From contig NZ_JACAFQ010000012.1 in NCBI RefSeq assembly GCF_015354575.1, positions 1 to 64,000 on the forward strand: DNA of 64,000 bases. The letters are read 5' to 3'. Below the pieces are notes generated by a model. It ran no database searches and had not been told where the DNA came from. It was given only the letters and a program-made list of their open reading frames with translations. Shown here one piece after another: positions 53,283 to 64,000 of this stretch (positions within the stretch are counted from its first letter, which is position 1; the number at the start of each line of letters is the position of its first letter). Both the position numbers and the translations under genes were made by a program. The stretch comes from Pseudomonas sp. UFMG81. GTDB taxonomy: Bacteria > Pseudomonadota > Gammaproteobacteria > Pseudomonadales > Pseudomonadaceae.

Positions 53283-55280
53283 TCAGTCTTCCAGCAGCTC
53301 TTCAGCGGTACCCAGGATGTTGTCCAGGGTGAAGCCGAACTCTTCGAACAGCGCGCTGGCCGGCGCCGACTCACCGTAGGTGGTCATGCCGATCACGCGG
53401 CCTTCGAGGCCGACGTACTTGTACCAGAAGTCCGCGTGGGCGGCTTCGATGGCGATGCGCGCACCGACCTGCAGTGGCAGTACCGACTGCTTGTAGGCTG
53501 CGTCCTGGGCGTCGAACACGCTGGTGCTCGGCATCGACACCACGCGGACCTTGCGGCCCTGCTCGGTCAGTTTGTCGAAGGCCTGGACGGCCAGGCCCAC
53601 TTCGGAACCGGTGGCGATCAGGATCAGCTCAGGCTCACCGGCGCAGTCTTTGAGCACGTAACCGCCACGGGCGATGTCGGCGATCTGCTGGGCGTCGCGG
53701 TCCTGGTGCTGCAGGTTCTGACGCGAGAAGATCAGCGCCGATGGGCCATCCTTGCGCTCCAGGGCGGCTTTCCAGCTGACGGCGGATTCGACCGCGTCGG
53801 CCGGGCGCCAGGTGTCCAGGTTTGGCGTGCTGCGCAGGCTGGTCAGCTGCTCGATCGGCTGGTGGGTCGGGCCGTCTTCGCCCAGGCCGATGGAGTCGTG
53901 GGTGTAGACGTGGATCACGCGCTGCTTCATCAGTGCCGACATGCGCACGGCGTTGCGAGCGTATTCCATGAACATCAGGAAGGTCGCGCCGTACGGGACC
54001 AGGCCGCCGTGCAGGGCGACGCCGTTCATGATCGCGGTCATGCCGAATTCGCGCACGCCGTAGAACACGTAGTTGCCGCTGGCGTCATTGGCTTCGACGC
54101 CCTTGCAGCCTTTCCACAGGGTGAGGTTGGAGCCGGCCAGGTCGGCCGAACCACCGAGGAATTCAGGCAGCAGCGGGCCGAAGGCGTTCAGGGCGTTCTG
54201 GCTGGCCTTGCGGCTGGCGATGGTCTCGCCCTTGGCGGCGACTTCGGCGATGTAGGCAGCGGCTTTCTCCGAGAAGTCAGCCGGCAGCTCGCCACTCAGG
54301 CGACGCTTGAGTTCGCTGGCCAGTTCAGGGAAGGCGGCGGCATAGGCATCGAAACGCTTGTTCCACTCGGCTTCGACCTTGGCGCCAGCTTCCTTGGCAT
54401 CCCACTCGGCCTGGATGTCGGCCGGGATTTCGAACGGGCCGTGGTTCCAGTTCAGTTCTTTGCGGGCCAGAGCGATTTCGTCGTTGCCCAGCGGAGCACC
54501 GTGGCAGTCTTCCTTGCCCTGCTTGTTTGGCGAACCGAAGCCGATGATGGTCTTGCAGCAGATCAGGGTCGGACGGTCGCTCTTGCGCGCGGTCTCGATG
54601 GCGGTCTTGATCTCGTCGGCGTCGTGGCCATTGACGTTGCGGATCACCAGCCAGTTGTAGGCCTCGAAGCGCTTCGGCGTGTCATCGGTGAACCAGCCGT
54701 GCACTTCACCGTCGATGGAAATGCCGTTGTCGTCGTAGAAGGCGACCAGCTTGTTCAGGCCCAGGGTGCCGGCCAGCGAGGCGACTTCGTGGGAGATGCC
54801 TTCCATCATGCAGCCGTCGCCGAGGAACACGTAGGTGTTGTGGTCGACGATGTTGTGGCCTTCACGGTTGAACTGGGCACCCAGCACTTTTTCCGCCAGG
54901 GCGAAGCCCACGGCGTTGGCCAGGCCCTGGCCCAGCGGGCCGGTGGTGGTTTCGACGCCTGGGGTGTAGCCGAACTCCGGGTGGCCCGGGGTGCGGCTGT
55001 GCAACTGGCGGAACGACTTGAGGTCGTCGATGGTGACGTCGTAGCCGGTCAGGTGCAGCAGCGAATAGATGAGCATGGAGCCGTGGCCGTTGGACAGCAC
55101 GAAGCGGTCACGGTCGGCGAAGCTCGGGTTGCTCGGGTTGTGCTTCAGGTAGTCGCGCCAAAGCACTTCGGCGATATCCGCCATGCCCATGGGGGCACCT
55201 GGGTGGCCGCTGTTGGCCTTTTGCACGGCATCCATGCTGAGGGCACGAATGGCGTTGGCACGTTCACGACGGCTGGGCAT
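53283..55280 (-). CDS. tktA: Transketolase
   Basis: 665-residue thiamine diphosphate enzyme of the pentose phosphate pathway. [18 protein letters not shown] supplies the TPP/Mg motif (GDG...N), [11 protein letters not shown] and [15 protein letters not shown] are the other active-site histidine segments. Normal length. Heads the minus-strand cluster tktA-epd-pgk and is divergent from the ArsR-methyltransferase gene; with thiC at the other end of the window, the organism makes its own TPP cofactor. Confidence 0.98.
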   Translation of the reverse strand: MPSRRERANAIRALSMDAVQKANSGHPGAPMGMADIAEVLWRDYLKHNPSNPSFADRDRFVLSNGHGSMLIYSLLHLTGYDVTIDDLKSFRQLHSRTPGHPEFGYTPGVETTTGPLGQGLANAVGFALAEKVLGAQFNREGHNIVDHNTYVFLGDGCMMEGISHEVASLAGTLGLNKLVAFYDDNGISIDGEVHGWFTDDTPKRFEAYNWLVIRNVNGHDADEIKTAIETARKSDRPTLICCKTIIGFGSPNKQGKEDCHGAPLGNDEIALARKELNWNHGPFEIPADIQAEWDAKEAGAKVEAEWNKRFDAYAAAFPELASELKRRLSGELPADFSEKAAAYIAEVAAKGETIASRKASQNALNAFGPLLPEFLGGSADLAGSNLTLWKGCKGVEANDASGNYVFYGVREFGMTAIMNGVALHGGLVPYGATFLMFMEYARNAVRMSALMKQRVIHVYTHDSIGLGEDGPTHQPIEQLTSLRSTPNLDTWRPADAVESAVSWKAALERKDGPSALIFSRQNLQHQDRDAQQIADIARGGYVLKDCAGEPELILIATGSEVGLAVQAFDKLTEQGRKVRVVSMPSTSVFDAQDAAYKQSVLPLQVGARIAIEAAHADFWYKYVGLEGRVIGMTTYGESAPASALFEEFGFTLDNILGTAEELLED

Positions 55281-55470
55281 CGCTGAGTCTCCTGGGGCTT
55301 GAATAGGTGGTGAAACGAAAAAAGGCGGCCATTTTCGCCCACTGGGGGGGCCGGGGGCAATGACGGATGGTCGCAGTCGGGCATTTTTCCTGTGATTGGC
55401 CGGGTATTTGGGTAAAAACAGCGGGAACCGTTAACCCTCGAAGCAACCATCGAAGCCCCGCCCATCAGGC

Positions 55471-55492
55471 AATATCAAAACTTTTTGATATT
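55471..55492. promoter_or_regulatory. SahR-type operator
   Basis: Perfect inverted repeat: arm AATATCAAAA, spacer CT, arm TTTTGATATT. It lies 42 bases upstream of the ArsR-methyltransferase ATG, a position covering its promoter. SahR operators in Proteobacteria, as I recall them, are AT-rich palindromes of this ATATCAAAA-like type. The palindrome is seen; the regulator is inferred. Confidence 0.8.
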
Positions 55493-55533
55493 GCTATTGC
55501 GATGAAAGCATTGCCTGTCTAGACTCCCGCCCC

Positions 55534-56532
55534 ATGAATCTTCGCGCCCCCATTCCACTTCTAAGCAGCGAGACGCTGGCCGCCCTGTGCAAGGCCAGCG
55601 GCGACCCGTTGCGCCTGAATGTATTGCGGGCACTGGCCAGCGACTCGTTCGGCGTGCTGGAGCTGGCGCAGATCTTCGACATCGGCCAGTCCGGCATGAG
55701 CCACCACCTCAAGGTGCTGGCCCAGGCCGAGCTGGTGGCGACCCGCCGTGAAGGCAACGCGATCTTTTACCGCCGCGCCCTGCCCGACAGCCTGAAACCT
55801 GGCGGGCGCCTGCACACGGCGCTGCTGGAGGAGGTCGATGACCTGGCCCTGCCGCAGGACGTTCAGGCGCGTATCGCCCAAGTGCAACAGCGCCGCGCCG
55901 CCACCAGCCAGGATTTTTTCCTGCGCGTGGAAGAAAAATTCCGCGCCCAGCAAGACCTCATCGCCGGCCTGCCGCAGTACCGCGACAGCCTGCTGGCGCT
56001 GCTCGACAAGCTGAGCTTCGCCAGCGATGCCAGCGCCCTGGAAGTCGGCCCGGGCGATGGCGGTTTCCTGCCAGACCTGGCCCGGCGTTTCGCCCAGGTC
56101 ACGGCCATGGACAACAGCCCGACCATGCTCGACCTGGCCCGCCAGGTCTGCGAGCGCGACAAGCTGGATAACGTAAACCTGCAGTTGGCCGATGCACTGG
56201 GTGCAACGGAGGTGCAAGCCGACTGCGTTGTGCTGAATATGGTCCTGCACCATTTCAGCGACCCGGCCCTGGCCTTGCGCCTGCTGGCCAAACGGGTGAA
56301 GGCGGGCGGCAGCCTGCTGGTCACCGAGCTGTGCAGCCATGACCAGGGGTGGGCGCGTGATGCCTGCGGCGACCTCTGGCTTGGTTTCGAACAGGACGAC
56401 CTGGCCCGTTGGGCCAATGCGGCGGGGCTGGCCCACGGGGACAGCCTCTACGTTGGCTTGCGTAACGGTTTCCAGATCCAGGTCCGGCATTTCCAGCGGG
56501 CCGCTGGCGACACACACATCGGTAAATTTTAG
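55534..56532 (+). CDS. ArsR-type regulator fused to SAM-dependent methyltransferase domain (SahR-like)
   Basis: 332 residues. An ArsR winged-helix domain (about 10-95, ALCKASGDPLRLNVLRALAS and IGQSGMSHHLKVLAQAELV) is fused to a class I methyltransferase-like domain (about 160-310, LEVGPGDGGFLPDLARRF as the SAM loop). The metal-binding Cys of classical ArsR (ELCVCDL) are absent. The proteobacterial SahR family senses S-adenosylhomocysteine and represses the SAM cycle; here metK follows by 12 bases and an AT-rich operator lies upstream, so it likely controls metK and itself. Confidence 0.9.
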   Translation: MNLRAPIPLLSSETLAALCKASGDPLRLNVLRALASDSFGVLELAQIFDIGQSGMSHHLKVLAQAELVATRREGNAIFYRRALPDSLKPGGRLHTALLEEVDDLALPQDVQARIAQVQQRRAATSQDFFLRVEEKFRAQQDLIAGLPQYRDSLLALLDKLSFASDASALEVGPGDGGFLPDLARRFAQVTAMDNSPTMLDLARQVCERDKLDNVNLQLADALGATEVQADCVVLNMVLHHFSDPALALRLLAKRVKAGGSLLVTELCSHDQGWARDACGDLWLGFEQDDLARWANAAGLAHGDSLYVGLRNGFQIQVRHFQRAAGDTHIGKF

Positions 56533-56544
56533 GAACCCCTCGAG

Positions 56545-59551
<3,007 letters not shown>

Positions 59552-59611
59552 TTTGCGCGGATCAGGGCAGCATTTCCCCTTTCCGCTGCCCCGCCCCGAA
59601 TGGAGCCCCCG

Positions 59612-60007
59612 ATGAAACTGCTTTCGTCCCTCGCCCTGTCTACCCTGCTCGGCTTCGCCGCCACCCCGCTGCTGGCCGCCGAAGAACAGCCGGCGCTGAC
59701 CGGCTGCGCGGCCAAGCGCCAGGCCATCAGCGAACAGATCGAACAAGCTCGCGCCCATGGCAACGCCGACCAACTGGCCGGGCTGGAGACGGCCCTGAGT
59801 GAAGTGACCGAGCATTGCACCGATGCGGGTCTGCGCAAGGAGCGCGAGCAGAAGGTGCTCGACGCCCGTCACGAAGTGAACCAGCGCACCAAGGACCTGG
59901 ACAAGGCCATGAAGAAAGGTGACGCGGAGAAGATCAACAAGCGCAAGGACAAGCTCGCCGAGGCGAAAAAAGAACTGCAGGAAGCGGTGGACGAGCTGGA
60001 GCGCTGA
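59612..60007 (+). CDS. DUF1090 family periplasmic protein (YqjC-like)
   Basis: 131 residues. Signal peptide cut after LLAA (residue about 23), then a charged, mostly helical mature protein with two Cys (LTGCAAKR and TEHCTDAG) and a long Lys/Glu coiled-coil tail (DKAMKKGDAEKINKRKDKLA). This matches DUF1090 proteins such as YqjC, function unknown. Start at ATG 59612, with GGAG seven bases upstream; the frame from 59600 is slightly longer and less likely. Confidence 0.9.
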   Translation: MKLLSSLALSTLLGFAATPLLAAEEQPALTGCAAKRQAISEQIEQARAHGNADQLAGLETALSEVTEHCTDAGLRKEREQKVLDARHEVNQRTKDLDKAMKKGDAEKINKRKDKLAEAKKELQEAVDELER

Positions 60008-60016
60008 TCGCCTGTT

Positions 60017-60085
60017 AGGGCCCTATCGCCGGCAAGCCGGCTCCCACAAATACCCTGTGGGAGCCGGCTTGCCGGCGATAGGGCC
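60017..60085. repeat. REP pair, GTGGGAGCCGGCTTGCCGGC family
   Basis: Perfect inverted arms (GCCGGCAAGCCGGCTCCCAC and complement) with a 9-base spacer, between the convergent DUF1090 and cytochrome genes. Confidence 0.9.
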
Positions 60086-60095
60086 GGAGCGTCGA

Positions 60096-60542
60096 TCAGT
60101 GATTACGAAACTCGGTATGGCACGCCTTGCACGCCGCCTCGACCTTGTCCATCGGCCCCTTGAGCTGCGCGGCCTCCAACGGCTGACTGCGCGTCACGTC
60201 CACCAGCTCGCCTGTGACTCCTTCCAGTTGCCGGGCCAGGGCATGGAACCGCGCCTGGCGCTCCCAGACGTCCGCCCGGGCACTGCTGTCGCCCTCGTCA
60301 CGCACCTGCGGGAAGTGCTGCCAAGGCTGGTGGGAAAGGCCATCGAGCTTGACCGCGCCGTCGGCGAACTTCGCGCCATCGAACGGCAACCGCCCGCGCA
60401 ACATGCCGCCCATGTCCTCGCTGGTCTTGAGCATCTGCTTGAAGATCGCCTTGCGCTGGCCCAGCGGCGAGTTGGGGTCGACCTGGTCACAGGCGGCCAG
60501 GGCCATTGCGGCGAGCAGTACTACGGTCAATCGCTTGAACAT
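60096..60542 (-). CDS. Cytochrome c' family lipoprotein
   Basis: 148 residues. Signal peptide with lipobox LAAC (MFKRLTVVLLAAMALAACDQ), then a four-helix-bundle-like body and a C-terminal haem motif CKACHTEFRN (CxxCH), the cytochrome c' order. Class II cytochromes c' bind NO or scavenge it and are usually soluble periplasmic; here a membrane lipoprotein is predicted. The start MFKRL at 60542 gives the best signal. It is divergent from mltA. Confidence 0.9.
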   Translation of the reverse strand: MFKRLTVVLLAAMALAACDQVDPNSPLGQRKAIFKQMLKTSEDMGGMLRGRLPFDGAKFADGAVKLDGLSHQPWQHFPQVRDEGDSSARADVWERQARFHALARQLEGVTGELVDVTRSQPLEAAQLKGPMDKVEAACKACHTEFRNH

Positions 60543-60661
60543 CACGGTCTCTTCGGCCAGGAACAACGGGGCGCCAGTATCGCCGCCCATTGGCCAAAGA
60601 CCAATAGCCACACAGAAAACAAGGGCGAATATTCATCTTCGTCCGCCACAGGATCGCATTC

Positions 60662-61813
60662 ATGACCTCTGCATTGCGTCACCTTGCCTGGGCGCTGCCT
60701 GCCCTGGCCCTGCTGGCCGGCTGCAACGGCGGCGAGAACGCCAAGCCAGAACCCCACGCCATCGCCACCTACGCCCTCGCCACCTGGCAGGATTTGCCCG
60801 CAGTGAGCGACGACGACCTGCTGGCCGGCTTCAACGCCTGGCGCAGCGGCTGCGAAAAGCTCAAGCGTGACCCGGTCTGGGCCGCCACCTGCGAGGCGGC
60901 CGGCACGGCGACGGCAAGCGCCGCCCAGGTGCGCACCTTCCTCGAACAGAACCTGCAGGTGTATGGCCTGCGCTCGGCCGAGAACAACGCCAATGGCCTG
61001 ATCACCGGTTACTACGAGCCGGTCTACCCGGGCAGCCTCAACCGCACGGAAGCGGCGCACGTGCCGGTGTACGGCGTGCCCGAAGACATGATCGTGGTCG
61101 ACCTGGCCAGCGTGTACCCCGAACTCAAGGGCAAGCGCCTGCGCGGTCGTCTCGAGGGGCGGGTGCTCAAGCCCTACGACACCGCCGAGACCATCAACCG
61201 CGACGGCGCCAAGGCACCGGTGCTGGCCTGGCTGACCGACCCGATGGACCTGCAGTTCCTGCAAATCCAGGGCTCCGGGAGGGTTCAACTGGAGGATGGG
61301 CGCCAACTGCGCATGGGTTATGCCGACCAGAACGGCCACCCCTATCGGCCCATCGGCCGCTGGCTGGTGGAGCAAGGCCAACTGAAAAAGGAAGACGTGA
61401 CCATGGGCAGCATTCACGCCTGGGCCATGGCCAACCCGCAGCGTGTGCCCGAGCTGCTGGCCAGCAACCCCAGCTACGTGTTCTTCAGCACTCGCCCGGA
61501 CAGCAACGAAGGCCCGCGCGGTTCGCTCAACGTACCGCTGACCGCCGGCTACAGCGTGGCCATCGACCGCAAGGTGATCCCGCTGGGCAGTTTGTTGTGG
61601 TTGTCCACCACGCGGCCTGACGGCAGCCCGGTGGTACGCCCAGTGGGCGCGCAGGACACCGGCGGGGCCATCACTGGCGAGGTGCGCGCGGACCTGTTCT
61701 GGGGCACTGGGCCCGAAGCCGGCGAATTGGCGGGCAACATGAAACAGCAGGGGCAGATCTGGATGTTGTGGCCCAAGGGCCAGCCATTGCCCGAGGTACC
61801 GAAGGTGCCCTGA
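60662..61813 (+). CDS. mltA: Membrane-bound lytic murein transglycosylase A
   Basis: 383-residue outer membrane lipoprotein (lipobox LLAGC, Cys about 21) that cleaves peptidoglycan to 1,6-anhydro products. The MltA barrel with ITGYYEPVYPGS and the 3D domain with QDTGGAITGEVRADLFWGTG, containing the catalytic Asp, are intact. ATG at 60662. It ends before a REP pair. Confidence 0.96.
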   Translation: MTSALRHLAWALPALALLAGCNGGENAKPEPHAIATYALATWQDLPAVSDDDLLAGFNAWRSGCEKLKRDPVWAATCEAAGTATASAAQVRTFLEQNLQVYGLRSAENNANGLITGYYEPVYPGSLNRTEAAHVPVYGVPEDMIVVDLASVYPELKGKRLRGRLEGRVLKPYDTAETINRDGAKAPVLAWLTDPMDLQFLQIQGSGRVQLEDGRQLRMGYADQNGHPYRPIGRWLVEQGQLKKEDVTMGSIHAWAMANPQRVPELLASNPSYVFFSTRPDSNEGPRGSLNVPLTAGYSVAIDRKVIPLGSLLWLSTTRPDGSPVVRPVGAQDTGGAITGEVRADLFWGTGPEAGELAGNMKQQGQIWMLWPKGQPLPEVPKVP

Positions 61814-61824
61814 CGCACACTCGC

Positions 61825-61945
61825 CTGTAGGAGCGGCCTTGTATCGCGAAAGGGCCGCAGAGCGGCCCCAGCAATTTGTGCGCTGACACCAAAACCCGGG
61901 GGCCGCTTCGCGGCCCTTTCGCGACACAAGGCCGCTCCTACAGGG
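61825..61945. repeat. REP pair, TGTAGGAGCGGCC family
   Basis: Inverted arms enclosing GGGCCGCAGAGCGGCCC and GGGGCCGCTTCGCGGCCC hairpins; it lies between the convergent mltA and MAPEG genes. Confidence 0.88.
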
Positions 61946-61964
61946 GACGGTGTTCGACGCGGTC

Positions 61965-62351
61965 TCAGACCGACACGACGAAGAACGCCACGATCAACGC
62001 CAACCCCGCGAACCACACGATCGAGCGCAGCGCCGCCCAGTCGGCCAGGTAGCAGATGATGTACAGCAGCCGGCTGGTGATATACATCACCCCCAGCACA
62101 TCCTGGGTCACCTGCTCGGCATTGCCGACGATGTCGGCCACCAGCACCGCCGCGGCAAACGCCGGGAACGCCTCGTAGCTGTTCTGCTGGGCGGCGTGGG
62201 CTCGCCGCGGCAGGCCCGACAGGGTGTCGAGGAAAGCACGCGGATCATGATTGTCCTTCAGCCCGAAGCGGCCACTGCTGGCCTTGGCAATCAGGGCGCA
62301 CAGCGGGGGCAGGACCAGGGCGATAAGGATGCACCACAGGGCTACGGTCAT
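61965..62351 (-). CDS. MAPEG family membrane protein
   Basis: 128 residues with four predicted membrane helices (about 3-22, 57-75, 79-98 and 108-127). The MAPEG motif is recognisable in RRAHAAQQNSYEAFPAFAAAV. Bacterial members are often glutathione-dependent or of unknown activity. ATG at 62351. It lies 30 bases downstream of the EamA gene in the same direction, so the two may be co-transcribed. Confidence 0.9.
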   Translation of the reverse strand: MTVALWCILIALVLPPLCALIAKASSGRFGLKDNHDPRAFLDTLSGLPRRAHAAQQNSYEAFPAFAAAVLVADIVGNAEQVTQDVLGVMYITSRLLYIICYLADWAALRSIVWFAGLALIVAFFVVSV

Positions 62352-62381
62352 GGTCAGGACTCCTTGTTCAAAATGGATCGG

Positions 62382-63215
62382 TCAGAGCTTCATCACCAGC
62401 ATGCCCGCCAGGACCAGCCCGCAAGCTAGGAGTCTCGGGCCGCCAAAAGGTTCTTTGAGGTAGCGCATGCCCAGCAGCACCACCAGGATCACGCTGAGCT
62501 CGCGCAACGCCGCCGCCTCGGCCACCGAGCCCAGGTGCATGGCCCACAGCACCAGGGCGTAGCTCAACAGCACGCACACCCCCACCGCCAGCCCCAGCTT
62601 CCACTGCGTGCGCCAGAACAGCACGAACGGTGCGCGCCGGGCCACGCCGGCCAGCAACGGGAATGGCCAGGCACTGAGCAGAGTGAGCCACACCAGGTAA
62701 TCCAGCGGTTTGCCCCACAGGCGCACGGCCTGGCCGTCGAACCAGGTGTAGCAACCGATGCACAGGCCGATCAGCGCCACCACCGGCAGCATCGACCAAG
62801 GCAGCCGGTCGCCGCCGCCGCCCTGCCACAGCAGACAGGCCATGCCGCAAGGGATCAGCAGGATGCCGATGATCTGTTGCTGACTGAGCGATTCGCCGGC
62901 GAAGGCCAGGGTCAACCCCAGCACCACCAGCGGCGACAGCCCACGCATCAGAGGGTAGACCAGGCCCAGGTCACCGACTCGGTAGGCTTTGATCAGCAGC
63001 ACGCGGTACAGCTGCTCGGCCAGTGCCGAAGCCAGCAGCCAAGGCCAGATCTCGCCTGGCGGGAAGTCGACGAAGGCCACGGCCAGGACCGCGAACACCA
63101 GTGCCACCAGGTCCATGCTGGCGATCACCAGCAGGCGCTCGGCGCTGAACTTGATCAGGGTGTTCCAGGTGGCGTGCAGCAGGGCTGCGACCAGTACCAG
63201 AGAGGTTGCCAACAC
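62382..63215 (-). CDS. EamA/DMT family transporter
   Basis: 277-residue inner membrane protein with about 10 helices in two EamA repeats. It begins at GTG 63215 (VLATSLVLVAALLHATWN) with AAGGATCTCAAGGC just upstream; the longer frame is REP-derived. The first EamA motif LHATWNTLIKFSAER matches the family start, and the end RYLKEPFGGPRLLACGLVLAG is the conserved last repeat. The substrate cannot be told; metabolite export is typical. Confidence 0.88.
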   Translation of the reverse strand: MLATSLVLVAALLHATWNTLIKFSAERLLVIASMDLVALVFAVLAVAFVDFPPGEIWPWLLASALAEQLYRVLLIKAYRVGDLGLVYPLMRGLSPLVVLGLTLAFAGESLSQQQIIGILLIPCGMACLLWQGGGGDRLPWSMLPVVALIGLCIGCYTWFDGQAVRLWGKPLDYLVWLTLLSAWPFPLLAGVARRAPFVLFWRTQWKLGLAVGVCVLLSYALVLWAMHLGSVAEAAALRELSVILVVLLGMRYLKEPFGGPRLLACGLVLAGMLVMKL

Positions 63216-63256
63216 GCCTTGAGATCCTTGCAGTCGTTTTGGGGCGATCACTATAT

Positions 63257-63313
63257 AGCGGTTCGCCGGCAAGCATAGAGGGGCGCCCCGTAGGAGCCGG
63301 CTTGCCGGCGAAC
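63257..63313. repeat. Degenerate REP pair, GGAGCCGGCTTGCCGGCGA family
   Basis: GTTCGCCGGCAAGC at 63260 and its complement GCTTGCCGGCGAAC at 63300, in the gap before the EamA gene; the right copy also has GTAGGAGCCGG. Confidence 0.75.
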
Positions 63314-63454
63314 AAGCACTTACACAGGGCCTATCCCTGGAACCATCCCGACAATTCTGGTCATAAGGTGTGTCCCGAACGCGCCGCCAGATCATCCAAG
63401 AACTGCCCGAGCCATTCGGGTAACGACTTGGAAGCCACTGTCACAGGATTCGGG

Positions 63455-64000
63455 ATGCTTGAATTAGTTGCCGCGTTTATCTGCCTCACCACCCTCCTCA
63501 CCTATGTGAATTACCGTTTCATCGGCCTGCCACCCGCCATCGGCGTGATGGTCACGGCGCTACTGTTCTCCCTGATGCTCCAGGGCCTGAGCCTGATCGG
63601 CTTCCCGGGCCTGGAAGAACGCGTCGAAGGGCTGATGAACCAGATCGATTTCAACGACCTGCTGATGCACTGGATGCTGGCGTTCCTGCTGTTCGCCGGC
63701 GCCCTGCACGTCAACCTCGCCGACCTGCGCAGCTACCGCTGGCCGATCGGCCTGCTGGCCACGCTCGGGGTGCTGATCGCCACCGTGGTGATCGGCTACC
63801 TGGCGCACTGGGTGTTCGGCCTGTTCGGCTGGCACGTGCCGCTGATCTACTGCCTGCTGTTCGGCGCGCTGATCTCGCCGACCGACCCGATCGCCGTGCT
63901 CGGCGCGCTGCGTACCGCCAACGCGTCGAAACCGCTGAAGACCACCATCGTGGGTGAGTCGCTGTTCAACGATGGCACGGCCGTAGTGGTGTTCACTGTG
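63455..64000 (+). CDS. Cation:proton antiporter, CPA1 (NhaP-like) family, truncated by window edge
   Basis: 182 complete codons from ATG 63455 (AGGA seven bases upstream) run open to the right edge. Membrane helices begin at residue 2 (LELVAAFICLTTLLTYVN). The CPA1 signatures SPTDPIAVLGALR and GESLFNDGTAVVVF (the ND pair of the ion site) are present, so it should exchange Na+ or K+ for protons. The C-terminal part lies outside the window. Confidence 0.92.
   Translation, partial: MLELVAAFICLTTLLTYVNYRFIGLPPAIGVMVTALLFSLMLQGLSLIGFPGLEERVEGLMNQIDFNDLLMHWMLAFLLFAGALHVNLADLRSYRWPIGLLATLGVLIATVVIGYLAHWVFGLFGWHVPLIYCLLFGALISPTDPIAVLGALRTANASKPLKTTIVGESLFNDGTAVVVFTV

Noticed and set aside
53226-55286. 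686-residue plus-strand open frame across tktA
   Set aside because: It is the antisense shadow of transketolase, kept open by the very GC-rich codon bias. It has no family similarity, and it reads through the REP pair at its start.

Overview
The window is chromosomal DNA of a Pseudomonas, most likely of the P. putida group. The evidence is the high G+C content, strong C/G preference at third codon positions, dozens of Pseudomonas-type REP palindromes (GTGGGAGCGGGCTTGCC and TGTAGGAGCGGCCTTG families), and gene orders I recognise from pseudomonads: hldE-msbA-waaL-wapR-ssg-dnpA-mig14-wapH-wapO, putP/putA divergent, tktA-epd-pgk-fba, and an ArsR-methyltransferase gene directly before metK. I see no rRNA, tRNA, CRISPR array, insertion sequence or prophage. 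Species assignment is inference from remembered gene order and protein similarity; nothing was searched.

Layout. 0-10 kb: thiC (minus) with a TPP riboswitch leader, a TolC-type outer membrane channel, waaA (Kdo transferase), a LysR regulator divergent from an SMR efflux gene with a palindromic operator between them, an FAD oxidoreductase coupled to an aldo/keto reductase, and an unrecognised protein with a Nudix-like box. 10-22.5 kb: LPS inner and outer core biosynthesis, mostly minus strand (hldE, msbA, a WaaL-type ligase, a kinase-like protein, three glycosyltransferases, a PIG-L deacetylase, a Mig-14 protein and a carbamoyltransferase). 22.6-29.4 kb: rlmJ, putP and the trifunctional putA, with eight GTTGCA PutA-type operator hexamers in the putP-putA gap.

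29.5-32.3 kb is the one accessory-looking patch. It holds a YefM-YoeB toxin-antitoxin pair with its operator, two small Pseudomonas-type proteins (DUF3077-like and DUF6124-like), and a two-gene cassette in which a 57-residue protein is followed with no gap by a 200-residue protein carrying PARP/ADP-ribosyltransferase-like motifs. I regard this cassette as the best candidate for an under-described system.

32.4-48.6 kb is mostly housekeeping: acyl-CoA dehydrogenase, a TldD/TldE-like pair, an MFS exporter, dbpA, a YhiN-type flavoprotein, a YccS-type FUSC protein, a periplasmic binding protein, an ElaA acetyltransferase, a small winged-helix protein, a YgjP-like metallopeptidase and a REC-PAS-GGDEF-EAL protein. 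48.9-57.8 kb carries central carbon metabolism on the minus strand (tktA, epd, pgk, fba, with two small lipoprotein genes between) and a SAM-cycle unit on the plus strand (SahR-like regulator with a perfect operator, then metK with a strong terminator). 57.8-64 kb: ligB (with a signal-peptide-like N-terminus), a DUF1090 protein, a lipoprotein cytochrome c', mltA, a MAPEG protein, an EamA transporter, and the start of a CPA1 Na+/H+ antiporter that runs off the right edge.

Most gene boundaries were set by ATG/GTG positions with visible Shine-Dalgarno sequences or by 1-4 base stop/start overlaps. REP palindromes fill many of the longer gaps, especially downstream of genes.
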